64,000 bases of DNA. Source: Pedobacter arcticus A12 (GTDB lineage: Bacteria > Bacteroidota > Bacteroidia > Sphingobacteriales > Sphingobacteriaceae). Positions within the stretch are counted from its first letter, which is position 1, and each line of letters starts with the position of its first letter. This document shows positions 42,528-51,975 of this stretch, in pieces. The notes beneath the pieces are model-generated. The model had not been told where the DNA came from. It ran no database searches and saw only the letters and a program-made list of their open reading frames with translations. The stretch covers positions 124,001-188,000 of the forward strand of contig NZ_JH947125.1 in NCBI RefSeq assembly GCF_000302595.1. The letters run 5' to 3'. Position numbers and translations under genes: made by a program.

Positions 42528-43457
42528 ATGAATAATTCAGAAAAAGGATTCATTCCGGTGATGCTTACGCCGTTTAATGAAGATGGAGCAATAGATTATA
42601 ATGGTTTAACCCAATTGGTAGAGTTATACCTATCCGCTGGTGTATCCGGTTTGTTCGCAAACTGCCTGTCAAGTGAAATGTACGAACTGTCTGAGAAAGA
42701 AAGACTGGAGCTTGTAAAACATGTAGTTAAAGTAGTGAATGGGAAAGTTCCGGTGGTTGCAACCGGTAGTTTTGGAGAATCCATCCCACAGAAAGCCGAG
42801 TTTGTAAACAAGATTTATGACACTGGAGTACAAGCAGTTATTGCCATAACGGGTTTGTTGGCAAAAGAAGAAGACAGTGCACAGGTTTTTGATCAAAATG
42901 TGGCGCAGTTGTTAGATTTAACAGGAAATGTTCCATTGGGTTTTTACGAGTGCCCAGTGCCTTACAAAAGAATAATTAGTCCAGAGCAGTTGGGCCGCTT
43001 TGTAAATACAGGTAGGATAACTTACCACAAGGATACTTGCTTAGATATTGAGCAGATAAGAGCAAAAATTGCAGTTACGCAGGGACATAATTTTGGACTT
43101 TATGATGCCTATATGGCTCATGCGGTGGAGTCTTTAAAGGCAGGTTCAGCAGGGCTTTCCTGTATCCAAGGAAATTTCTTTCCAGAGCTAGTGGTTTGGT
43201 TATGTGACAATTACAACAATGATGATGAGCAGGTAGCAAAAGTTCAACAGTTTTTTATTGATCATATGGATGTAATGCATGCTGGTTACCCTGTTATTGC
43301 TAAATATTGTTTACAGCAACGAGGATTACCGATATCTATGTTTACCCGTACAAAAACTACAACGTTAACACAAGAAGTAAAAACTAAGATTGATGCCTTA
43401 ATCAATAACTATGATGTTTTAAAAGGCGAATTGGAAATTAAGTTTGAAGTAGTTTAA
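42528..43457 (+). CDS. N-acetylneuraminate lyase / dihydrodipicolinate synthase family aldolase
   Basis: 309 residues, a (beta/alpha)8 class I aldolase. The Schiff-base Lys168 (TYHKDT) and the catalytic Tyr140 (GFYECPVPY) are 28 residues apart, as are Lys165 and Tyr137 of E. coli NanA. The pyruvate-carboxylate motif that reads G-S/T-T-G-E in relatives is here Cys46-Leu-Ser-Ser-Glu50, so the usual Ser47 equivalent is Leu and the Gly is Ser. This points to cleavage or condensation of a different 2-keto acid sugar or to altered pyruvate binding. The neighbour symporter and downstream sialidase-like genes suggest a sialic acid or related nonulosonic acid. Terminator at 43497. Confidence 0.85.
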   Translation: MNNSEKGFIPVMLTPFNEDGAIDYNGLTQLVELYLSAGVSGLFANCLSSEMYELSEKERLELVKHVVKVVNGKVPVVATGSFGESIPQKAEFVNKIYDTGVQAVIAITGLLAKEEDSAQVFDQNVAQLLDLTGNVPLGFYECPVPYKRIISPEQLGRFVNTGRITYHKDTCLDIEQIRAKIAVTQGHNFGLYDAYMAHAVESLKAGSAGLSCIQGNFFPELVVWLCDNYNNDDEQVAKVQQFFIDHMDVMHAGYPVIAKYCLQQRGLPISMFTRTKTTTLTQEVKTKIDALINNYDVLKGELEIKFEVV

Positions 43458-43496
43458 CATACAATATTTTTTCGGCAACATTAATAGGTTGCTTTT

Positions 43497-43527
43497 AACA
43501 GGGTTTGGTGTGGACCCTGTTTTTTTG
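43497..43527 (+). terminator. Terminator of the symporter-aldolase operon
   Basis: AACAGGG (43497-43503) pairs with CCCTGTT (43515-43521) and is followed by six T. It separates the uptake genes from the sigma factor. Confidence 0.8.
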
Positions 43528-43562
43528 TGCGATTTTGTCAGTGTATTTTGTAGGAAAGAAAT

Positions 43563-43587
43563 AGTATATGATAATATATCATATACT
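43563..43587. promoter_or_regulatory. Perfect AT-rich palindrome upstream of the ECF sigma gene, candidate operator
   Basis: AGTATATGAT (43563-43572) and ATCATATACT (43578-43587) are perfect inverted repeats around AATAT. It lies 275 bp before the sigma gene and 36 bp past the terminator, with no T-run, so it looks more like a protein-binding site than a terminator. The rest of the gap (43458-43862) shows nothing else beyond the terminator. Confidence 0.4.
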
Positions 43588-43862
43588 TTGGGTAAGAAGA
43601 GGTAGTAGCATTAATTTCGAAAACCTTAATTTTAGATTAACCAATTATAGCCAGAAAAGACTTATAACCTGTTTTTTAGATTTTTTGAAATATTAAAATT
43701 TTGTTGTTTTACGATATTAATTTCGATAGCTAATCAAGAATAATGGTGATTAGTGCCTTTAAGGAGCGAATTTTTAAATAGGCTCTTCTTGAATTTTAAA
43801 TCGGTATTTTATTGAAAAAACAGCAGCTTAACTGAGTATTCGAAATATAGTATTTTCCGTTG

Positions 43863-44432
43863 ATGATAGATGATATTTTACATGAACAAACCTTACTTGC
43901 TGACCTGAAATTAGGTTGCCAGGATGCCTTTACCCAAATTTACCGTAAATACTGGCAGGTGCTTTACAATGCCGCTTATAAAAGACTTGGAAACAAGGCG
44001 CATAGCCAGGATGCTGTACAGCTTGTTTTTACCTCTTTATGGGATAGGCGTCAAAAGTTAGAAATTCAAAATATTTCTGCGTATTTACATACCGCAGTTA
44101 AATTTCAAGTTTTTAAGCAGGTAGCCAGGGCTCCTAAAACTTCCGAGTTTTTATCGGCCTTTGAAAATATCATTACATCACCTGTAGCAACTGATGATTT
44201 AGTACTTGAAAAAGAGGTGTTAAATCTGGTTAAAATGTGGATCGAGGCTTTGCCTAAGAAGCGAAAAGAAATATTTCTACTCCATTATAATGAAGGTTTA
44301 CCAACAGACCAGATAGCCAATAAACTAAACATTTCCAGAAAAACGGTGCAAAATCAACTCAATACAGCCAATTTGGCCTTGAGATTAAGGTTAACACAAT
44401 TTCTTTCCCTATTAATCCTTTTTGCACAATAA
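43863..44432 (+). CDS. RNA polymerase ECF sigma factor (FecI-like, SusCD-linked)
   Basis: 189 residues from ATG 43863; a TTG directly before it is less likely. Region 2: LKLGCQDAFTQIYRKYWQVL then DAVQLVFTSLWDRRQKLEIQ; region 4: LPKKRKEIFLLHYNEGLPTD with the helix-turn-helix ANKLNISRKTVQNQLNTANL. It is the Bacteroidota type that pairs with FecR anti-sigma factors and with SusC-like receptors bearing an STN domain. It directs transcription of the glycan locus when the receptor reports ligand. A short hydrophobic C-terminal tail (LTQFLSLLILFAQ) is common in this subgroup. 208 bp upstream of fecR. Confidence 0.93.
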   Translation: MIDDILHEQTLLADLKLGCQDAFTQIYRKYWQVLYNAAYKRLGNKAHSQDAVQLVFTSLWDRRQKLEIQNISAYLHTAVKFQVFKQVARAPKTSEFLSAFENIITSPVATDDLVLEKEVLNLVKMWIEALPKKRKEIFLLHYNEGLPTDQIANKLNISRKTVQNQLNTANLALRLRLTQFLSLLILFAQ

Positions 44433-44466
44433 GAAAGGATTGATTTCTTCTTCAAAAAAATATTTA

Positions 44467-44499
44467 TTTTTTTGGGTTTTCTCTAAACTTCCGGTACAT
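44467..44499 (+). promoter_or_regulatory. Candidate ECF-dependent promoter, copy 1
   Basis: TTTTTTTGGG, 16 bp, GGTACAT. The same elements with the same spacing recur at 44582-44614. It lies 35 bp after the sigma gene stop codon. GGG-N16-GGTACAT would give a plausible -35/-10 arrangement for an ECF sigma factor. Confidence 0.5.
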
Positions 44500-44581
44500 A
44501 CTTTAAGAAAGCCAATATTAATTTGCTTTTTAATGGACCAGTGCGTATATCATCTCCGTTTATAGCCAATAAAATAAATAA

Positions 44582-44614
44582 TTTTTTTGGGACTTTTTAG
44601 AAGTTCTGGTACAT
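44582..44614 (+). promoter_or_regulatory. Candidate ECF-dependent promoter, copy 2
   Basis: TTTTTTTGGG, 16 bp, GGTACAT, 26 bp upstream of the fecR start codon and exactly 115 bp after copy 1. This is the best candidate for the promoter of the fecR-susC-susD transcript, read by the sigma factor encoded just upstream. Confidence 0.55.
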
Positions 44615-44640
44615 GATTATAAAGACGAACAAATTATTGA

Positions 44641-45834
44641 ATGGGAAAATATAGTACAAAATCAGATTTAGTAGCCCTCATCCGTAAGTATAATGAAGGA
44701 AAAGCATCTGTGGAGGAAAAAGAATTCCTGGATTCTTACTACAATTATTTCGAAAAGAAAGGAGAGACGCTGGAATCTTTTTCTGAAGCTGAGAAAAAAG
44801 ATATGGGGAGTGAGTTAGAGGCAAATATTCTTCGAAGCATTAATTCTCGCAAAAAGCAAAGTTCGATTATATACACACTCTATAGGCCTTTAGTGGCCGC
44901 ATCGCTTTTATTGGCTATGAGTGCTGCTACGTATTTTTATTATCAAGCCAATAGTTCTAAAAAAACTAGTCAGGAAGTAGTTTTTAAAAAAACTAGCCTA
45001 GCTCCAGAAAAAGAAAAAAGTGCCGTTCTTACATTGGCCAACGGCAAAAAATTATTACTCGAAGATGTTGCTAATGGATATGTAGCTGATGATGTGGGTG
45101 TAACAATTAATAAAGATTCAAACGGTTCGCTCATATATTCTGTTAAAAACAACAGTACACCAGGCCAATATGGGTCTGCAAGCTATAATACGATATCTAC
45201 TCCAAAAGGTGGGCAGTATCAAGTCAACTTGCCAGATGGTACTAAAGTGTGGTTAAATACAGAATCAGCTTTAAAATATCCTGTTCCTTTTGATAAAACC
45301 AGTCGTTTAGTGGAGCTAACTGGAGAAGCATTCTTTGAAGTGGCAAAGTCTAAGCACAGACCATTTATTGTAAAAACAGCAGATGCGGAGGTAAAAGTAC
45401 TTGGAACACATTTTAACATTAGTGCTTACACCAATGATGCGTTTATGAAAACTACACTGGTAGAGGGTTCAGTTGCTATAAAGAGCGGAGAAAATAATAA
45501 AATATTAAAACCAGGTTATCAAGCGGTTGTTTCCAATAACCTTCCAAATATCAATATAAAGCCAGTGGATGTTGAAGAGGCATTAGCTTGGAAAAACGGA
45601 TACTTTGTTTTCAACAATGAAGATATTAAAACGGTTATGAAAATTATTGCCCGTTGGTACAATATAGAGGTGGTGTATGAGGGCAATATAAAAAACGAAG
45701 TGTTTGTAGGGACAGTCTCTAGATTCGATAGCATAGAGAAGTTACTAAAAACGATAGAATTGACTGGAGGGGTTCATTTTAACATAGAAAACAATAGTAA
45801 AACAAACGTAAAACAGGTGATTGTAGCACCTTAA
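44641..45834 (+). CDS. FecR-like anti-sigma factor
   Basis: 397 residues. The N-terminal cytoplasmic part binds the sigma factor (about 1-78), one membrane segment lies at about 80-99 (PLVAASLLLAMSAATYFYY), and the periplasmic FecR domain spans about 185-290: TPKGGQYQVNLPDGTKVWLN then LTGEAFFEVAKSKHRPFIVK and VKVLGTHFNISAY. The C-terminal domain of unknown function (AWKNGYFVFNNEDIKTVMKI) contacts the STN domain of the receptor in related systems. Together with the sigma gene and the STN-SusC it forms a trans-envelope signalling chain. Confidence 0.94.
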   Translation: MGKYSTKSDLVALIRKYNEGKASVEEKEFLDSYYNYFEKKGETLESFSEAEKKDMGSELEANILRSINSRKKQSSIIYTLYRPLVAASLLLAMSAATYFYYQANSSKKTSQEVVFKKTSLAPEKEKSAVLTLANGKKLLLEDVANGYVADDVGVTINKDSNGSLIYSVKNNSTPGQYGSASYNTISTPKGGQYQVNLPDGTKVWLNTESALKYPVPFDKTSRLVELTGEAFFEVAKSKHRPFIVKTADAEVKVLGTHFNISAYTNDAFMKTTLVEGSVAIKSGENNKILKPGYQAVVSNNLPNINIKPVDVEEALAWKNGYFVFNNEDIKTVMKIIARWYNIEVVYEGNIKNEVFVGTVSRFDSIEKLLKTIELTGGVHFNIENNSKTNVKQVIVAP

Positions 45835-45949
45835 TTATAATAAGATAACAGCAATTTGAAATAATCAGGAACGCTCGCGACGTCCCTGATTGCGTTGATT
45901 TATTTAAACCAGTTCCGAAAAAAAACAAAATTTAAAACCTAACACTCAA

Positions 45950-48900
45950 ATGTACAAAAAATTTAAAGAAAGTCTCTGCAGGTACTGCGGTGCATTAATG
46001 TTCAAGTTTTTTTTAATTATGAAGTTAATCTTTATGCTTTTATTGGCAAGTTTCATGCATGTGAATGCGACTAGTTTTGCCCAAAAAATATCTATGGACA
46101 AAAAGAATGTTTTGTTAATAGATGTACTGAAAGAAATTAGAAAGCAAAGTGGATATAACATTTTATTCACAGCCAAAGCAATAAAAGACCAGCAAATCTC
46201 AGCAATCAATTTGTCTAATGTCTCCATAGACGAAGCTATGGCTAAATGCTTGAACGGATATAATTTAACCTATAAGGTAGTTGATAAAAATATTGTTATC
46301 TCCGAAAAGAAAATAGAAAATAATAAACCTGTAGCACAAAAGGCAATTTCAATCATAGGAAAAATAACCGATGATAAGGGCGAATCTTTACCAGGAGTAA
46401 GTATTCGTGTAAAAGGTAGCTCTATTGGTGCTATTTCTAACTTTGAAGGAAACTATATGATAACCGTTCCTTCAAAGACTTCAATTTTAATTTTTTCGTA
46501 TTTAGGCTTTGAAACTTTAGAAAAAAGTGTGGGCGACAACACAATTATAAATGTCTCTTTAAAAGAGCAAGCAAGGAGTTTAAGCCAAGTAGTAGTAATA
46601 GGTTATGGGGAAGTTAAAAGAGGTGATTTAACAGGTGCCGTTGGAGAACTTAAACTCCAGGATGTTGATAAAGCACCTGTACTGTCAGTAGACCAAGCTT
46701 TAGCGGGTAGAATTGCCGGAGTTAGTGTAAGTAGTAATGACGGGCAGCCAGGTTCAGAAATGAATATCGTGATTAGGGGAGGAAATTCTTTAACACAAAG
46801 CAATGCGCCTTTATATGTTATAGATGGTTTCCCACAAGAAGACCCTAGTCTTTTAAATATAAACCCCGAAGACATTAAATCTTTAACCGTTTTAAAGGAT
46901 GCATCTGCAACAGCAATATATGGATCTAGAGGTGCAAACGGTGTTATTGTTATAGAAACAAAACAAAGCGAGGGAGACAATAAAACCAATGTTTCTTATT
47001 CCTCCAGTTTTGGAGCTCAACAGGTTGCCAATCGGTTGGAATTAATGGATCCCTATGAGTTTGTAAAATACCAAGCAGAAGCGAACTCTCAGGTTGCAGA
47101 TATTTTTTATCTGGCCAGCAAAGGGAAAACTATTGATGATTACAAAAATGTTAGTGGAGTAAACTGGCAAGATTATCTTTTTAGAAACGGATTTTACCAG
47201 AACCAAACTGCAAGCGTATCTGGAGGAGGAAAAACGCGTTTCCATAGTTCATTTAACTATGCCAACCAGCAAGGGCCGATTATAAAAACCGGATACGACC
47301 GTATTTTAGGCAGGTTGAACTTAAATCATGATTTAAAAAACGCCAAACTATATTTAGGGATAAGCTACGCACAAGATAAAAACTTTGGCGACGTTGCTGG
47401 TTCGCCAGAAAGTGCGACATACAGTAGTTACACTTTGTTTAGAACGTGGGCATACAGGCCAACAATGGGCGGAGATGACAATCTCCTTATTGAGGATTTG
47501 GTTGACCCCGAATCGGCTTTAATAACAACCAATCCGATAGTTGATCTAAATAATATTCAACGAGAAACACGTAAAGAGAGTCTCTATTTGAATGGTTCTG
47601 CAACCTTTAATCTATCTAAAAATTTGGAGTTTAAGGTTAGGGGAGGAGCATCGAAAAGAACGTATAGAGAGTCTGGTTTCTATAATTCATTGACCTCACG
47701 CGGTACATCAGTATTGGTTGGTAACACCAAAGGAGTAAACGGTTTAGTGAATTTTACACAAATGACGAGCTGGTTAAATGAAAACACTTTAACCTATAAA
47801 AAGAAAGTTAGAGATCATTCATTTACAGGTTTAATTGGTTTTACTACGCAACAGTACGATTATAGCAGATTTGGTTTAACAGGAGAGTTGTTGCCAAATG
47901 AAGAACTTGGTTTAAGCGGTCTAGATCAAGGAATTCCCGGATCTAACTCGGCGCTCATTAACCGTAATTTCCTGCTTTCTTATTTAGCAAGGGCTGATTA
48001 TAACTACAAAAGTAAGTATCTGGTAACGCTTACTTTTAGGTCTGATGCCTCTAGTAAATTTGCCAAAGAAAATAGAAGCGCCTATTTCCCTTCTGCTGCC
48101 TTCGCTTGGAAAATTAAGAACGAAAACTTTTTAAACGGGGTTAAAACAATTACCGATGCCAAACTAAGAACAAGCTTTGGTTATACAGGTAATAATAGAA
48201 TCGGAGATTTTTCAAGGTTTTCTCAGATGACGCTTCCATATTCCTCTTACTATTCTTTCGGAAATGCCACGCCGTCTAAAGGTGTTACGTTGAGCACTTT
48301 TGGTAACGAAGATTTGAAATGGGAAACCACCCGCCAGTTTGACCTAGGGCTTGATTTAGCTTTATTGAAAAATAGAGTCCGTTTAACAGTTGATTTTTAT
48401 GATAAAGTAACCAAAGATTTGCTTTTAAGTGCTCCAGTACCTTATACCACCGGTTATTCTTCCATGTATAAGAATATCGGTAGCATTAATAATAGAGGTT
48501 TAGAGTTTAGCTTATCTACAGATAATGTTAGAAGTAAAAGTTTTCAATGGAGTACAGATTTCAACATAAGTTTCAATAAAAACAAAATCCTTTCCTTAAC
48601 AGATGAATCCAATAGGTTGTTAACACCAATAGGTTGGTCTTCCAACTTTAACACAGTTAATCTTTACATGGCAGAAGTTGGCGGACCTTCGTCGCAGTTT
48701 TATGGCTTAACTTGGGATGGAGTGTATGGATATGATGATTTCGAATTGATAGGAAATACCTATAGTCTTAAATTAAATGTACCTACAAACGGTTTGTCTC
48801 GTACGGCAATTCAGCCAGGAGATGTGAAATACAAAGACATTAACGGCGATGGTATTATCAATATCAACGATAATTCAATTATCGGTAGAGGGCTGCCAAT

Positions 48901-49396
48901 ACATTCAGGTGGTTTTAACAACAACTTCAAGTACAAAAGTTTCGGCTTAAATGTCTTCTTCCAATGGTCTTACGGAAACGACATTATGAATGCAAATAGG
49001 ATGTACTTGGAAGGAAATGTGAATAATAGCTTAGGGATGAACCAGCTGGCTACTTATGCAAACAGATGGACACCTACAAATTCGGATAGCGATTTATACC
49101 GCGTTGGTGGCCAAGGGCCAGCAGGCTATTACAGTAACAGAATCCTTGAAGATGGATCCTTTCTTAGGTTAAAAACCGTTAACCTTTCTTACACCTTGCC
49201 CAGATTATTAACTAAACGATTAAAGTTGACCAATTTGGAGGTAAACCTTGCTGCCCAAAATCTTGTTACATGGACAAATTACACCGGTCTGGATCCAGAA
49301 GTTTCTTTACGGAATAGCACATTAACACCAGGGTTCGATTTCTCAGTATATCCAACTGCAAAGACAATAGTTCTTGGTATAAAAACAAATTTTTAA
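45950..49396 (+). CDS. SusC-like TonB-dependent glycan importer with STN domain
   Basis: 1148 residues. Signal sequence about 22-44, STN signalling domain about 48-115 (VLLIDVLKEIRKQSGYNILF), carboxypeptidase-regulatory-like domain about 128-205 (SIIGKITDDKGESLPGVSIR), then plug with VVIGYGEVKRGDLTGAVGEL and the long barrel. The STN domain marks a receptor that also signals to FecR, in agreement with the upstream genes. It imports the oligosaccharides released at the surface, with the SusD protein as lid. It is 4 bp before susD. A 115-bp gap from fecR contains an AATCAGG/CCTGATT hairpin (45863-45891) without a T-run. Confidence 0.96.
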   Translation: MYKKFKESLCRYCGALMFKFFLIMKLIFMLLLASFMHVNATSFAQKISMDKKNVLLIDVLKEIRKQSGYNILFTAKAIKDQQISAINLSNVSIDEAMAKCLNGYNLTYKVVDKNIVISEKKIENNKPVAQKAISIIGKITDDKGESLPGVSIRVKGSSIGAISNFEGNYMITVPSKTSILIFSYLGFETLEKSVGDNTIINVSLKEQARSLSQVVVIGYGEVKRGDLTGAVGELKLQDVDKAPVLSVDQALAGRIAGVSVSSNDGQPGSEMNIVIRGGNSLTQSNAPLYVIDGFPQEDPSLLNINPEDIKSLTVLKDASATAIYGSRGANGVIVIETKQSEGDNKTNVSYSSSFGAQQVANRLELMDPYEFVKYQAEANSQVADIFYLASKGKTIDDYKNVSGVNWQDYLFRNGFYQNQTASVSGGGKTRFHSSFNYANQQGPIIKTGYDRILGRLNLNHDLKNAKLYLGISYAQDKNFGDVAGSPESATYSSYTLFRTWAYRPTMGGDDNLLIEDLVDPESALITTNPIVDLNNIQRETRKESLYLNGSATFNLSKNLEFKVRGGASKRTYRESGFYNSLTSRGTSVLVGNTKGVNGLVNFTQMTSWLNENTLTYKKKVRDHSFTGLIGFTTQQYDYSRFGLTGELLPNEELGLSGLDQGIPGSNSALINRNFLLSYLARADYNYKSKYLVTLTFRSDASSKFAKENRSAYFPSAAFAWKIKNENFLNGVKTITDAKLRTSFGYTGNNRIGDFSRFSQMTLPYSSYYSFGNATPSKGVTLSTFGNEDLKWETTRQFDLGLDLALLKNRVRLTVDFYDKVTKDLLLSAPVPYTTGYSSMYKNIGSINNRGLEFSLSTDNVRSKSFQWSTDFNISFNKNKILSLTDESNRLLTPIGWSSNFNTVNLYMAEVGGPSSQFYGLTWDGVYGYDDFELIGNTYSLKLNVPTNGLSRTAIQPGDVKYKDINGDGIININDNSIIGRGLPIHSGGFNNNFKYKSFGLNVFFQWSYGNDIMNANRMYLEGNVNNSLGMNQLATYANRWTPTNSDSDLYRVGGQGPAGYYSNRILEDGSFLRLKTVNLSYTLPRLLTKRLKLTNLEVNLAAQNLVTWTNYTGLDPEVSLRNSTLTPGFDFSVYPTAKTIVLGIKTNF

Positions 49397-49400
49397 AACT

Positions 49401-50987
49401 ATGAAAAAGCTTATTACACTTATCATACTCGTTAGCATAATTTCAGGTTCATGTAAAAAGTCACTAGAGCTTACGCCCTATGATTTTCTCTCACCTAGCG
49501 AGTATTACAACAACAAAACCCAAATGAATGATGCACTTACGGGCATATATTCTATATTGAAACAGCATCCGCTGTATGCGAACAATATGCTTGGAAGGAT
49601 GGGCTTAGATGCTGATCAAGCGTATAATAGAAATTCTAATGACGCAAATTCTGTTGGTGATTATGCCGTGTCAACAGCGGATGTTAAGGTTCTTACGTTT
49701 TGGAGAACGCTTTATCAAGGTATTGATCGGGCAAATGTGTTATTAGAGAATATCGATAAACCAAAAGACTTAACCGATCAAGAAAGAGCAGTAATTGAAG
49801 GGGAAGCGTTGTTTTTGCGGAGCTACTTTTACTTTTTATTGGTAAGTAACTTTGGGGATGTGCCACTGGTTCTATCTTCAATTAAATCATCCGCTTCTCA
49901 GGCTCATCAAGTAGTGAGAACACCAAAAGTACAAGTTTATGCTAAGATTGTGGAGGATCTGGAAAAAGCAGCTGATCAAGTAAAGCCTATTGATGAAGTA
50001 GGAATAGGCGGAAGAGTGAGTAAATCGGCTGCATGGGCTATGCTGGCAAGGGTCAACCTCTACTGGGCAGGTAAGCCAATCGAGGATCGTACTAAATATC
50101 AGGCCGCCAGAGATTGGGCCGAAAAGGTTATAGATTTACCCGTTCACAAGCTAAATACAAGCTTTAAAGATGTTTTTGTAAAACTAGCAACCGACCCGTA
50201 TGATATAGGCGAAAGTATTTTTGAAGTGGAGTTTTATGGAAATGGGATTGGGATTTATGCCACTTTAGGAGGGTATGTAGGTGTAAATAATGGTATCTAC
50301 AACCAAACAGACATTAACAAAGGGTTTGGCTATTCTTACATTGCCACCACCATTTATACTTATGATGTATATGAGCCAACAGATTTAAGAAGAGATTGGA
50401 CCGTAGCACCATTCTATTACGCTTTTACTAACGGTGTTGCTTCGGAAGTACTTAGGCCTGCCAATCAAATCATGGTTAGAAACTGTGGTAAATTTAGAAG
50501 AGATTCCGAAACTCTTTTACCTAAGAACAGAAGTATAACACCACAAAATTTCCCATTGATTAGACTTTCTGACGTTATGCTCATGTTCGCTGAAGCAGAG
50601 AATGAATTGGGCGCAACTGAAAAGGGTTACAAACAACTTAATAAAGTAAGAAGAAGAGGTTACGGGTTAGATTATAACGTTGACAACCCTACTGTAGATT
50701 ATGCCCCATTCTCGTTATCACACGATAAATTTTTAGAAAAAATTAAGGATGAAAGAACCAGAGAATTAGCTTTTGAGTGTTTAAGAAAAGGTGATTTGGT
50801 ACGTTGGGGTGATTTCTTGACCAATATGAAACAAAGACTTCAGGAAGCAAATAGTCATGTTGAGTTTTACGATTTGCGGTTTGCGAAAGCCATGTTTACA
50901 AACGTAAGTGCGAGAGATGTTGTGTGGCCAATTCCTAGCTATGAGTTGGGCGTAAACTTTTCGTTAACACAAAATCCAGGATGGTAA
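49401..50987 (+). CDS. SusD-like surface glycan-binding lipoprotein
   Basis: 528 residues. Lipobox near residue 18 (VSIISGSCKKSLELTPYDFL), N-terminal SusD-like helical domain with TPR units (ALTGIYSILKQHPLYANNML, GEALFLRSYFYFLLVSNFGD), and the C-terminal RagB/SusD domain (FPLIRLSDVMLMFAEAENEL, ERTRELAFECLRKGDLVRWG). It covers the SusC pore and binds the glycan. Same operon as susC. Confidence 0.95.
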   Translation: MKKLITLIILVSIISGSCKKSLELTPYDFLSPSEYYNNKTQMNDALTGIYSILKQHPLYANNMLGRMGLDADQAYNRNSNDANSVGDYAVSTADVKVLTFWRTLYQGIDRANVLLENIDKPKDLTDQERAVIEGEALFLRSYFYFLLVSNFGDVPLVLSSIKSSASQAHQVVRTPKVQVYAKIVEDLEKAADQVKPIDEVGIGGRVSKSAAWAMLARVNLYWAGKPIEDRTKYQAARDWAEKVIDLPVHKLNTSFKDVFVKLATDPYDIGESIFEVEFYGNGIGIYATLGGYVGVNNGIYNQTDINKGFGYSYIATTIYTYDVYEPTDLRRDWTVAPFYYAFTNGVASEVLRPANQIMVRNCGKFRRDSETLLPKNRSITPQNFPLIRLSDVMLMFAEAENELGATEKGYKQLNKVRRRGYGLDYNVDNPTVDYAPFSLSHDKFLEKIKDERTRELAFECLRKGDLVRWGDFLTNMKQRLQEANSHVEFYDLRFAKAMFTNVSARDVVWPIPSYELGVNFSLTQNPGW

Positions 50988-51004
50988 TATAAAATTTAAA
51001 GGAG

Positions 51005-51970
51005 ATGAATAAATTCTTAAAACTACTAATTGCAGTTACCATTGTACTGCAAGCATGTGAAAAAATAGAAAGCGTAAAAACACCAGATTTTAGCGCTGAA
51101 CTTGCAAAGCAAACCTATTTCGTAGGCGATACTGTGGAAATATTATTTAAAGGCGATCCTAACTTTATTACTTTTTACTCTGGCGAGATAGGAAATGATT
51201 ATGGTTTTAAAGAAAGCCGACAGTTAGACATATCATACCTAATGAATTTTGATACCCAAGTTTTAGACGGCTGGCAAAAAGATCAGCTCTCTATTTTGGT
51301 GTCGAGCAATTTTGACGAAGATTATTCAATAGATGGTGCTCATAGAGCAACTTGGACAGATGTGACTTCAAAGTTCAGAATGTTATTGCCACAAGAAAAC
51401 CGAGTATATACCACAAGCGGTTTCGGCGATATAACATCGGCTATCTTTAATAACCTACAGCAAGATTCTGCAAAAGTTTACTTTGCTGTTAAACAACAAG
51501 TCAAAAACCAAACTATACCCGCAACAATAGACCCAACAAAGAAAAATATAGGTAGCTTAAACAGGGTAAGAGGAGTGGCTATACAATCAAAAAGTGCGGT
51601 AAATCAAAGTCTATTGTTTAATCATGGTTCATTCGAATGGAAGCTTTTTTCAACACCTAATAAAGAGGCCAACAGAGCAGAATTACAGCCAACTGTTATT
51701 CAATTAAGGGCAAATGCGGTTGTCGCAAACCTTTCTCAAGAAACCGAAGATTGGGTAATTAGTAAAAAAATGGTATTTGCCAAGTCTTTAGACGCTGGTC
51801 CGGATTGGGGTAAATCGATTAAAAGTTTAAATGATAAAAGATTGGATAGCTATAAATTAAGCTACTCACAACCCGGAGACTACACCATTACGCTTATTGC
51901 CTTTAATAGCAATGTTGAAAGCAGAAGTGAAGTTTTAAAACAGATCAATATTAAAATTCAAGCTAAGTAA
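51005..51970 (+). CDS. Surface lipoprotein, DUF5017-like (SusE/F-position protein)
   Basis: 321 residues. Lipoprotein signal with Cys18 (IVLQACEKIESVKTPDFSAE). The mature part has an immunoglobulin-like beta domain (YFVGDTVEILFKGDPNFITF, YSGEIGNDYGFKESRQL) and a larger beta-rich domain ending in LSYSQPGDYTITLIAFNSNV. This agrees with the DUF5017/PKD-like lipoproteins that follow SusD in PULs and act as glycan-binding accessory proteins. Binding specificity cannot be read from sequence. 17 bp after susD and 5 bp before the first propeller gene. Confidence 0.75.
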   Translation: MNKFLKLLIAVTIVLQACEKIESVKTPDFSAELAKQTYFVGDTVEILFKGDPNFITFYSGEIGNDYGFKESRQLDISYLMNFDTQVLDGWQKDQLSILVSSNFDEDYSIDGAHRATWTDVTSKFRMLLPQENRVYTTSGFGDITSAIFNNLQQDSAKVYFAVKQQVKNQTIPATIDPTKKNIGSLNRVRGVAIQSKSAVNQSLLFNHGSFEWKLFSTPNKEANRAELQPTVIQLRANAVVANLSQETEDWVISKKMVFAKSLDAGPDWGKSIKSLNDKRLDSYKLSYSQPGDYTITLIAFNSNVESRSEVLKQINIKIQAK

Positions 51971-51975
51971 CTATC

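Noticed and set aside
45863-45891. AATCAGG/CCTGATT hairpin between fecR and susC as a terminator
   Set aside because: Seven base pairs with a 15-nt loop and no T-run; at most a weak pause site, so no terminator was called.
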